Of a stretch of DNA of 64,000 nt, positions 10,419-21,100 are shown one piece after another. The stretch is from Augochlora pura. Taxonomy: Eukaryota; Arthropoda; Insecta; Hymenoptera; Halictidae. The DNA lies in contig NC_135774.1 in the NCBI RefSeq assembly GCF_028453695.1, positions 9,672,001 through 9,736,000 on the forward strand, in the 5' to 3' direction. Position 1 is the stretch's first letter; each line of letters opens with the position of its first letter. A program made the translations under genes and the position numbers. Below the pieces are notes generated by a model, which saw nothing but the letters and a program-made list of their open reading frames with translations, had not been told where the DNA came from and searched no databases.

Positions 10419-13400
10419 TCAAGTGGCCGTAACACTCTTCAGCGTTTCGTTGAAAAGTCGAAATTTTAGCCACTGATACAATTCTATCTCGTCCTCGAAG
10501 AGTTTCGATAAATTATCTCTTAGTCGTGACCCTAACGAGTACGACGCATCGGAAACGAGCTTCTTTCTTGGTTCTAGACATCGAAGACCAGAAGAATTAG
10601 AATCGAAACTATCGAACAACGAATCGCTTCCTGTTTACTTACGGATCTGTTTGTAAATTTGCCTAGCACCGCGGAAAAAGTATGGAAATTTTTGTTCCAA
10701 TACGTTTATCGATTGCTCCATGCAATCCAGGATACCGACGACTGGATACCATTCGATAATATTTGCTTTGGCCCGCTGCAATGCCCACTTGTTGTTTATC
10801 GCTCTACAAATCACACATTTCGCGACGTTACGGAGATAAACGAACCAGGCGGCGTTAAATCGGATTTCGCTTGCCATTATTCTCATGCCTTTAGAACGCG
10901 AAGAACACCGCGTGCTTTTATTAGAACTTACGTGCATCGTGGATCTTGTCCGCAGAACGTCGGAATAGCTCTGCTCTCGAGTCCTGCTTCTTTTCGTCTT
11001 TCGCGGTACCTGTTAACCGAAAAGATTAATACGCGATACTGTTTGGGCCGTTAACGCAGCGGTGGCGCAACTATTTTTACCTCAGCAAGTTTCGAACGCG
11101 CAGAGGATTTCTCACGAGAGCAATAAAGGACGGTGGCTGCCGACCGAATTTCGAGAAGTTCAAGAATCTCACGTCGCCGTCGAAGCTCAAAGGAATCGCT
11201 TCCTGTCTCATTATGTTCGTGATCTCTTCCACTAACAGCTCCTGCGAACGATACCATTTTCAGGCTTAACTATTATTGGCAGTCAAATCTTATCCATAAA
11301 ATTATAGAAAAATACGCTTTTAATACACTTGTCTCTGCTCAAGCGAACTTAAACCCCTATAACATTGATGTGAAAAGCGAGAAGAACTAATTTGATTTTT
11401 TAATCGACACTTTTCAAATAGCAGCGATATCTGAGACCGCCGATACTGGTTACGTAAGTTCTAATATTTAATTTGCAGCAGCTAAGGGTTGAACCATGCC
11501 TGCGAGAATCAGCAGTGTCGTCGGACAACACCGACAGGGCTAAATTCATGGGGTTGTGTTATTGGATTAGGGTCGGTATTAATCTCTGCGATCGACTGCG
11601 AAACGCTCGGTAACCACTGCTCGCCTCGTTGCATGAGATCGTTATTTGCCGGGGCAACCGAGAACGTCTATACGGGCAGCAAACCGTCAGGATGATTGAT
11701 TGCCGTACTCCAAATACATTGAATCTTTTAATATTTATTGACTGTGGCGACGTTGTTCGCCCAGCCAACGTAACGGGCAGGTATGCTCCAAATAGGAGTT
11801 CTCGCTCCCTGTCGCTTTAATGAAAGCGGGGGAGCCTGGTGCAACTTCGATTGCAACACCGAAAACCGAGTTTGACGCGAACGCAAAGTGCAACGACCAT
11901 ACCGTGATTAAACCAGCCGCAGATTTATGCGATCAATGAATCAGCTGGTGATTCATGCCCGCGGCGTTAACGTTCGCCGTTGAATCGACGCTAACTTCGC
12001 TACCTCGAAGAGCGTCGTTATTTAGGACGACGTTCGAAGGATTCCATAATGATTCCACAACGATTCCGCAACGATACCGTAAGCGTTCGATTCCCAAGCC
12101 ATCGACGCGCGCGCCGATGAAATTTATGCGAGTTTTTCCTTACTGGCATCGGCTTTACCTCTTTCAGAGACGACAGCAGCCTGTGATCGCCCGGCGGCAA
12201 TCTTATGTGTTTGAAAGCATTGTATCCCTGCAGACGCTGCAGGATGAGGACCAGAAGCTCGGCTCCGGCGTCAGGAACCCTCGTCAACATCAGGATATCG
12301 GCGTTCATTTTCGGCACGCTTCTTCGTGGACCCAGCTCCGCGAGGGATGGCGTGACATATCGATACGTCTGCGCAAAAAATTGTATCAGAGATCGTCGCA
12401 ACCGGAGAGCATTCCGATCCTGACATCGTCCGCGGCTGCAAGCGAACTAGTTTTCCAGACGCAGCGTAGGAAAATAACACTTTCCAACAATTACATCCTC
12501 CTTCGCGCGCGTCATACTTTCACTGCGTCGAGCGCGTTGCAGTCTCGAACCGGGGCGATCTGTTTTCGAAAAATGCTCGGGCGCGTCGCGAGAGTTTACG
12601 AGTTTCAACGTTGTCGTTTTGAACTTAAAAGGCTATTTTAGTGTAAAAGCTTAAAATAAATCAATTTTTTCTTATTAGTATATGTTAGTATATCTTAAAG
12701 TATATTTTTAAGTGTATATTTCGAAAATATTTCTACCGGAAATATTTCAAAGATCTGACCGAATTGTTAGCTATAGAATGTGACATAATGCGTAAAGAAT
12801 AAAAACAAAGCATAATACATTCTGATGCATTCAGATCAATTAAGCTAACAGATTAGCTGTATGATTTTTATCTAAGTAATACAAGATAACTTTGAACGCG
12901 TTTTTATCGATGCCATGCGTTTTGGATTGATTGTCATGATATCTCAAGATCTGACTAATCGATTTCATTCATATTTCATGTGTACCTTTAATACATGTTT
13001 CTAAATGCATTATTGTATTACATGCAACCTAAATAAGAATTTTGTTTTCTCTTCTATTATCATTTAATTAATACTCACTGTTATTATTACTGTTATTTTC
13101 ATTTTTCCACTTCTTTCATACCACATTCCTTCCTTTTTCCTTTTTTCTATTATCTATTAATTTCGTCTTTTATTGTTATATATATTGTTAATATTATATA
13201 ATATTGTTTTCTTTTATTTCAGACAAATAGAACGGCTGGAACCATGACAACCATAAGGGCATCTTTTCGATGCACGACTGCAGGGAGGATCTGAACTACC
13301 ATCAATTTTGACTATTTCATGTTGTAAAAATGTGTAAATATTGTTAAAAGCGTAACAACTATGTTAGAAAAACGCCGATGCAAGAATTTGCGTAGTTTCT

Positions 13401-13714
13401 TTATAAAAAAGAAAGATGAACGCGCTCTAAACTAGAGTACCTCTTAAAGATGCAACGAACTCGCTCGAGCGAAATGAAAGCGAGTCAGTACGTGTTCCAG
13501 ATTAGAATAGCCCTCGAAGATACAACGATGTTGCTTAAACGAAATGAAAGCGAATCACCTGAACTTTATCGATCTGTCGCTGTTCCAAGGAACGCGTGTC
13601 CGCGCGGTTCTTCGGCTCGCTCGGGAACTCGACGGGCTGTCTCGATCTGAGAACGACGAACAGAACTGTCGTGCAAACTGCGACACTGGTCAGAAATCTC
13701 CGGTTTATACGCAT
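10419..13714 (-). CDS. pip: Heparan sulfate 2-O-sulfotransferase / Pipe-family protein, probably catalytically dead
   Basis: Minus-strand exons in order: 13714-13559, 12368-12159, 11241-11081, 11009-10932, 10803-10643, 10573-10419 (TGA at 10421-10419). All junctions are GT-AG and in phase, giving 306 residues. Residues 1-25 form a type II signal anchor (SVAVCTTVLFVV after a basic RINRR), as expected for a Golgi enzyme. Family landmarks: LTRVPDAGAELL (the 5'-PAPS loop position), VRFLNFSKFG with ALVRNPL, IPTFCGQDPRC, NNKWALQRAKANI, VVGILD, VLEQKFPYFFRGA and IELYQWLKFRL. Active relatives sulfate uronic acids using PAPS; Drosophila Pipe acts in dorsoventral patterning. Here the loop lysine (RVPK) is Asp85, and the HGH catalytic pair aligns with Asp143 and Asp145 (FDGDV). 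About 25-30 residues after the RNP segment are missing. The 69-bp last intron and exon 1 are the least certain parts. It could be a constrained pseudoenzyme or a decaying copy. Confidence 0.8.
11242..12158 (-). other. Intron of the Pipe-like gene
   Basis: The 917-bp intron runs from a gtaaag donor to a tcgcag acceptor on the minus strand. No second sulfotransferase module, as found in alternatively spliced Drosophila pipe, could be recognised in it. Confidence 0.6.
12369..13558 (-). other. First intron of the Pipe-like gene
   Basis: The 1.19-kb intron separates the signal-anchor exon from the catalytic-fold exons. Its 12650-13240 part is very AT-rich with a pyrimidine-rich stretch near 13120-13220. 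No alternative exon was recognised. Confidence 0.6.
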
Positions 13715-14694
13715 GTCAACGCAAGATTTCGCTGGATCCTGTTGCGCGACCGCTGTCCTTTCCCTTTCGTTAACGATCGACCAGTGATCCCGATCACCGA
13801 CATCGAACTTCCCAGTCACGAATTATCGGCGTTTGTGTCTACGAAGAAACTGAAGAGAATGTCAGTGGGTCAGAGACTCGGTACCGCTTGATCCCCACAT
13901 CTTCACCTTAACTCCCACCAAGAGCGTGAGATTCGCGAAAAGGGAAACTCGGCTTTTCCGCCGTGAGTTTGCCCGCTCGCGAATGAGAAACGGCCTCCAC
14001 GCACGGTTAATTATCCGTGGGATTTCGCTCGGCCCGAAACGCTAATCAATTATTCCTATACGACGTTTAAGACGCAGCACCGCTTCTTCGGGGAATACGG
14101 TATACCCCGATTTAACCAGTGCTCCAACATTCATTAGTTGATTAGCGCTCGGAGCTTATCGATCCCGCGATTAGCCCATCGGTGTATGCAAAACGTTCTG
14201 CACGCAGAGCGAGTAGCGCGGTGAAAGGAAGCTGAATCGGAATCGTGACCGCCTGATGATTTCTGTCGACCTTCGCTGCACCGCGGATGCGGGCACGGCG
14301 AGGAGGAGCACGGATGCATCGGTTCAATGGCATTTCGACTATGCGCGACGAAAATTTCGATGCGCTGACGAGCCGAGAACCCGACGGTCTTCTCGGCGGG
14401 CAGGGCAATCGAACCTGGCAGGCGCGTAACAAAGGGCTCGTTCCCTAGGAAACCTTAGTTGGTCGTCCGGTTTAGGGGTTTCCGGTAATTCGCCTAAGGA
14501 AGGGAGGCATCCGACAGTTCGATAGAGGACGAGATGGCGTGCACGCCATTTGGCGTTTGTAAGTTCCGCGTTTGACCGTCGTTCGACCGGCCGGCGTAGT
14601 TGGCGCAGCCATCCACGTGGTACAGACGAGCTTCGCGATCTTTCTACCTATAAGCTATCAGTTTATTTGTAAACACACGACATCATTTCGTAAG
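13715..14694. promoter_or_regulatory. Shared divergent promoter region, Pipe-like / Kintoun
   Basis: 980 bp separate the two divergent start codons, so the 5' UTRs and core promoters of both genes should lie here. The segment is moderately GC- and CpG-rich. I see no clear TATA box and cannot place the start sites. Confidence 0.4.
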
Positions 14695-17600
14695 ATGGAC
14701 GCGTACGAAACACGTAGAAAAGACTGGGAAGACTTGGAGGTGACCAAGGAAGAGCTGAACACGTTGACCGAGTGTCTCAAAAAGGAGGAGTTTCGGAAAT
14801 TGTTGATCGAGTACGCCGAGGAGGTGACTGATCCGGAAAATAGGAAGCTCTACGAGAAGGAGATCACACAATTGGAGAAGGAACGGGGCGTCGACGTTAC
14901 GTTCGTTAACCCGGAGCCTGGTTACGTCATTAAAACTAGCGTGAATGGAAACAGGAAATGTTTCCTGAACATCGGCAAGAGTGACATCGTGGCACGGCCG
15001 AGTAGCCAACCTTCCTACGAGCAAGGTCATCGGGGCTTGCAATGGTCCATCCCTTACACGCTGATACCGCCGCGGGACGACCTTGACAAGAAGAATGTAC
15101 GTTGCATGGTTTTCGACGTGGTTTTCCACCCTGACACCATCTATTTGGCGTCGAAGAACGCGCGATTCCGCGAGATTGTCAACAACACGGCCATGGACGG
15201 TGTGGAGAGCAACTTTCAGGTAAGGGAAACAAATCACCATGTTTCTAACCCTCAAGAGCCCCTTTAATTATTCGTTTATCGACCCTTCAGGTGAAACTGG
15301 ACAGAAAGAATCTCAGATTTCCAAAGATGAATTACAAGGGAGTGTCGCAGCCATCAGTGATCAGGAAGCCCTCCAAGGAGCCTGTGAAGGAACAGTTGGA
15401 TATGGAGCCAGAAATCTACCAAAAGTTAATGGCAGACTACGATCAAAAGAGGGAGCAACGATCCAAGAGGTTAGAAGAGAAACCCCAGCGCGTGCCTCCA
15501 CCTACCACGTACTACCAAGACGAAACAGAGTCTAACCAAGATTCTAGCAATAAGTATGCTACCCCAAAGTTTTCCATTAAACACCAATCAGACATAGAGC
15601 TGCAGGATTTTACTACCAGCAAAGATGCAAAGATGAATGCTACAGTGCCTAAGAGGCTCGTCGTCAACATAGATTTACCTCTGCTCAAAACTGCCTCCGA
15701 TGCCTCTCTGGATGTACAAGAGCGTTTCTTGAGCATCAAAAGCGAGAAACCCGCAAAGTATTTGTTAGACCTTCCGTTACCCTACCGTGTGGACCCGGAC
15801 AACGGAAACGCGAAATTCGACGCAAAGTACAAGAAGTTGGTTGTTACACTGCCAGTCATTCCACCCACAGCGTCCGTGTCCGATACTAGAGAAGACAGCG
15901 GTGTTGACAGCGATCACGGGAGTCCCATACCGCAGTTTGACGCGGATTCCGTCGACGATTGTTCGGAACAGAGCCCACCGCGGGATTCTAGCAACAACTT
16001 GGTCGAAGAATGCGAGACAGTGTTCGCGAGTCCGAAATTAGGGGCGGAAAGTGAACACGTGGGGTATTACGGTGACACCGGACTACGGACTAGTAGCACA
16101 GAGACCACAGACGCGTTTACAAACCCTAGCATTAAGTATTCACTGCCAGCGTTTACTTGTAATATATACGATAATCAATTAGCCATCACCGTAAATGTAA
16201 AGAACGTGGATCCGAATTCCATTCGCCATAGAATTTTGCAAAATAATTTAGGTATACACGTCACGTTAACGTCCGTTGGTGCCGGATTTTTTCCGCAGCA
16301 CTATTCGTTTTGTTTAAAAATATACAAGGATGCCGTGCAACCTGAATCTCTCGTTATCGAACCGTGGGACAACAACGTCGTGTTTACCGTTACCTTGAAA
16401 GATACAGAATACCTGGCGAGATATTACGTCGGCATAGACGAAGAGTTCATGGAGGAGAAAGATTTCCCTACTGCCACGTCTTTCAAGAATCAGCTGAAGG
16501 AATTGACGGTAGGTTGGTCGATTTAACGTTTTGACTGTCACACCTACAATTATTTTCCTAAAATTAGGAAAATAAGCGTAAAAATTTATTTCAAAATCTG
16601 AGTCAAAGCGTTAACGTGTTCCTAATAATTATAGAACACTTGTCCGCATATTTGTGAACACTGCTTCATTCGTATTTGCTTGTAGGAGATGGAGGATGAT
16701 GGCGAGCTTGATAAGGATCGCACCATCGAGGTGCAGGTAGAGGACGACGGTGTCGTGATTAGTATTAGTTCGAATCAATGCGATTCTGATGATGAAGATA
16801 ACCGGGAGGATATCAAACAGAGTACAAAATCTACGCAGCGTCGACAGAGTCGGCGGCACGCCATGTCAAAAACTAGATCTGTTTCAGAGAGCAGCGGAGA
16901 CGAATTACCAAGTAATAGTCTTTCTAGCAGTGCGGGCACATACGCAAAAGGTATTCTAAAGTCGCGACGCACTCACGAATTTTCGCGTTCAGTATCGGAG
17001 TCGAGCGCCGACGAAAACGGAATCCCGATGTCGTCGATAGATTGCAATTACGACTCGGTGCAAGACTTCAACTCCGAATCGGACTGTTCCAGTCTAAAGA
17101 AGACGGTGCGATTCAACGACGTCGTGTCCCGCCAATTATTTAGGTATTATTCATAGCTAGAACCAGAGCTGAGTAATATTTATAAGTGAAATATTTGAAA
17201 TACTATTTTAAATAATAAGAGGTTCTTCACGATTCAAATAAAATAGTATTTCAAATAGAAAATAATCCACAGCTGAAGCATGAACTAAATATGTTAGCTT
17301 TATAACGTAGAACATGAAATAAAATAATTTACTTTAGCAATCTAAAGCTAACACATGAAAATAAATAACAATAAAATATTTTTAATTTTAATAACATAAA
17401 GCATAAAATACTTTAAAAAGTCCTTAACCTGAAAATAAATTGTTATTAGATTAATGCAAACCGAAATAACGTAAGAAGTCATAATATTTGCAAATGAAAT
17501 TAATTACCTCCTTAAATACAGCTATTTGCATATAAAATAAAAGTAGTTGAAATATTACCTTAAAAATGTGTTACAATAAATAAAATATTTAATTTGTAAA

Positions 17601-18140
17601 AGTACATTCTTTCAAACAAATAAAAAGTTTTATTTATAAGAATAAATGCGTGATCTAAAATAAAATATCTATTTACTATTTATAATTCTATTTATCCCAG
17701 TTCTGGGTAGAACGCGAAGAACGGATTCCGAGAAGTAAGGTTTCGTTTCATTTTTCAGATCGAATTCCAGTATTCTTGGTCAGCGTAAGAAGAACCAGCG
17801 GAAGTTGCGGAACAAGAAACGCGCGCACGAACGTCGAATGAGCGAAAGCGAGAACTCGGAGACGGAGGAGAGGGATAAATATAAGACGAGTACGAAGAGC
17901 AGCGAGCCTTCCGAGACTGTGAAACCTATACTTAATCGAGAGAAACAAACGGCCCAACCGAAAACTGCTAACATCGAGATCAAGAAGGGGGAGACCGATA
18001 ACCGTTTCATGGCGAAACGAAAAGCCAACGTTGACGTGGACGCGTTCAACGAGATCCACGGCGACAATTCGATGGGAACCGCGAAGGACACGGTCAAAGC
18101 GGAGTTCAAAAACGATTTAATATTTGACTTGGACATGTAG
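14695..18140 (+). CDS. Ktu: Kintoun (DNAAF2), dynein axonemal assembly factor, PIH1-CS protein
   Basis: Exons 14695-15219, 15291-16508, 16686-17143 and 17759-18140 (TAG 18138-18140) join in phase to about 860 residues, close to fly and human Kintoun. The frame stays open upstream, but ATG 14695 is the first ATG. Residues ~35-175 form the PIH1 domain (FVNPEPGYVIKT, LQWSIPYTL, VFDVVFHPDT). A CS-like sandwich follows at ~297-365 (YLLDLPLPYRVD, KKLVVTLPV), with a second beta-rich segment at ~465-560. The tail has two RSVSESS(G/A)DE repeats (from residues 645 and 682), GILK (670-673) and KTVRF (720-724), then a basic region (GQRKKNQRKLRNKK). Kintoun acts in the cytoplasm with HSP90/HSP70 and R2TP-like partners to preassemble axonemal dynein arms. 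In insects that usually means sperm and chordotonal neurons. Family call is firm. Confidence 0.95.
17164..17705. mobile_element. hAT-like MITE (542 bp) inside Kintoun intron 3
   Basis: Ends are CAGAGCTGAGTAATA on the left and, as complement, CAGAACTGGGATAAA on the right. It is flanked by GCTAGAAC (17156-17163) and GGTAGAAC (17706-17713), a 7/8 match as expected for the 8-bp target duplication of hAT elements. The interior is AT-rich with inverted repeats (TGAAATACTATTTT / AAAATAGTATTTCA) and no transposase. Removing it and one duplication leaves an intron of about 65 bp, so the insertion explains the intron's size. Confidence 0.75.
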
Positions 18141-21100
18141 ACACTGTCCACTCGTCGAAACCCGCGTATGTGATAATTTTAAAGCACGCAAGTATCGACG
18201 TTACAGCCGATCATTTAAAAAAGAGAAAACAAATAGTAGGGTCTTATTTAGAATTATGTGATAATTTTTTTTAGCAGTTAATCTGCGTGAACGCTGAGAA
18301 GCGCAGCGACTACACGCCAAAATTACGGTCCCAACGAATCACTGTAAAACCATAAAATTATATATCTGCGTTATTTAGGGAGCGGATAGAATTTCGTGGG
18401 GGAAATAGACAGCGCCGAACGTTGTCACTAGAAATAGCATTTTAGTTTAATCTTTCAGAGATAAATGATCTTATTCCATTAAATGTTATCTTCTATATTT
18501 ATGAATATTGCACGCGATAAATCGATTCGACGCTGGTGCGTTCGTCGGATCCACTTTTTTCGAAATTCCGCGCGCTATTTTAAATCAACTATCACGCGAT
18601 CAACGTGATTTAAATTATACATGTTTCTTTTGCGATCGATCCCGGTGCAGCCTATATCGTCGTACGGAAGAACAATTTCAGGAAACGCGCGATCCCTTTT
18701 TATAGAATGAAATTCTTAGAGAGGACTTTTTATAGACGTTTTCTAGGCGATCGTACTATTATACATGCGCAATGCATTTAAATAAAGGCATCCTTACAAT
18801 AAGCCGACCTTTCACGGACTACTCGATGATTATTAAAACGCCATGTCCTCGTTTTAAAGCAAACACGCACTTGTTTTCCTAGTGACGTGTTTGCCGTATC
18901 AATGTGCACGCGGAGCAGCCAGTATTAGCGTATTATTTCCTGCTGGAAAAAAAAGAGAAAACAAAAGAGAGAAATAAAATAGAAAGTCGCACACTGTTCG
19001 AATAGATTTTCATTGATACCCCCCCTTTGTCCCGCAATCGTGTTTCCTATTCTCGATGTTATTAAAGCACGGACCGGTCGAACGATCATCGCAGCCTAGA
19101 AACGGAACTATTGTATTTGTGGAAGGCTGCAAGTTCGGCCATCGAGCCGGTGAATAGCGGTCGTAAGGCGCAAACCAAAGTACTCGTACTTGGTAGTGGT
19201 GAAACGTGATAGAAAAGTGGGACAAGCCAGCCACAGTCAGCCGGCAGTAGGCAGAGGCATAAGCATAGGCATAGCAAGGCAGCGCACGGTCGAGGCAGTC
19301 GGCCGACAGCACGGCACAGCACGGTGGGAGCTGTAGATGAGAGGTTTTGCCCGGAGTTGGAGCCCATCGATCTCGCTACCTGCGGGGGTGTAAGGTCGTT
19401 ACACTCGCGTCTACCTATGCCGGAGCCCGCCGCATCGCATGGTTCCTCGTATTATTCCTATTGATGGCCTGACTCGGCACGGGCACGGGGGCGAGACAGC
19501 GACGACCCTCACGAATGCAACGTTCTAATTTCGCGTCGCAACCACCAGCGCAGAGTCCGCGGCCTACGTCGTCGTCGACGACGGCGATGGCGGGGTCGCG
19601 GCCTGATTCGCTAACACTCTAAGAGACGACCTAGAAGGACAAGGGTCTCTCGTCAAACACTGCGAAGGTACTCCCCCTTCGGGGCGCGGGCTACCGCCGC
19701 GGAGTAGAATGCACGAGACTACTCTGGATCTTTCGATACCCGAAAACTCCTCGGGCGTCTCGCGCGCGTTCTTCCTCTGGTACCGGCCACGCCGCCGGCT
19801 TCACGAGATCGATCTCTTCGACCGGATGACGTGTGTGCTAGAGCTCGAGGGAGAAAACGGTACGGCGAGAGATCGAGTACTCGCGTACCAGATTTCGCGA
19901 TTCGAGTACCGATGAGATAAAGGTGGTAGGCCTGACTTGCACCAGGTCGATAAGTCGTCCACCCCTTGAGAGAGTCAGAGGTCGGCAGCGTGGGTGCACG
20001 AGGGTACACGTACCCCGCGTACCGTAGTTACGGCAGGCACGACATCGGCAATGCGGCAGCCGTTCGCGTCGTTACACCGTTACATCGTTATACCGTTCGT
20101 TCGGCCATCGCACCTGGCACCACTGGGGAGCACGGACAGACCCCCGGCCCAGGTCCGCTAACAGACGTTGCACGTCATCGGGCCATTTGCTGAGCCACCA
20201 AACTCGGCTCGTTTCCCCTCGATACGGACACCGGGAGATCGTTTAGTCCCGAAAAACGCTATTCTGCTGTTTCCGGTCCGGTCTTGGTCAGTCGCATGCT
20301 CGCGCATTTACGACCGCATTCTTCGATGTACATAACACGTACATATATATTTGATCGAATCAAGAACGTCATGATATGACACAGAAACGTGATCGCGATA
20401 GCATTCTATCGGACCGGGAGCATCGCGATAGTGTGTTTCAATTGAACCTCGCGGAGTTAATGTGATTACTTGAAAATACAAATTTTTAAACGATTGGATA
20501 ATAGAAGTAAAATTACCGATATTTCGTTTGCAAGTAATGCGATCAGAAGTTATATTTTTTCTAACAATTATACAATAGTTCTCCTCTTTGTGTGCACCAT
20601 CAAAGCATTTAAATAATCGTACACCGCTTTATTCTATATAAATTTTCTTTCCTTTTTCTCTACGCATTCTTTTGTTTTAAAGAGCTTTCCGTCGATAAAG
20701 GAAAGAATGAAATTACGTCATAGTGTAATAGGTGGTTGAATTCGTCTCGGCATGAGCTATAATATTATAAAGTCAAAAATATATGTTAATATTAAAGGAA
20801 TTCCAATGACCTCAATTATTTATAACAAAAATTTTGTTTCCGAGATTTCATATATTAAAATTTGTAGAAAAATGAATACTGATGAAATTTTGTTTAGAAG
20901 ATTTTGTTAGTAAATTGTCGGAACCGTGTGAAAAATCGTTGAAAGTTTAAGTTCGGCTGCAGTCGCACTGTGCCAGTCACAGAACGTTCTAGTATTCCAG
21001 GTATAACGCTCTATTACCTAAGCACTTTTATGAAACAAGTTACATGTCTAATATTATTAATAATATTTTTGAAGATTTTCAAAGTTTAAATTATTTTAGT

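Noticed and set aside
11955..12641. 228-residue plus-strand open frame
   Set aside because: It lies opposite the Pipe-like PAPS-loop exon and shows no family similarity.
14572..14694. Upstream extension of the Kintoun frame without an ATG
   Set aside because: The frame is open, but the first ATG is 14695 and the MDAYETRRKDWEDLE start fits the family's N terminus; upstream sequence is probably 5' UTR.
14683..15255. 190-residue minus-strand open frame
   Set aside because: Antisense to Kintoun exon 1; shadow frame.
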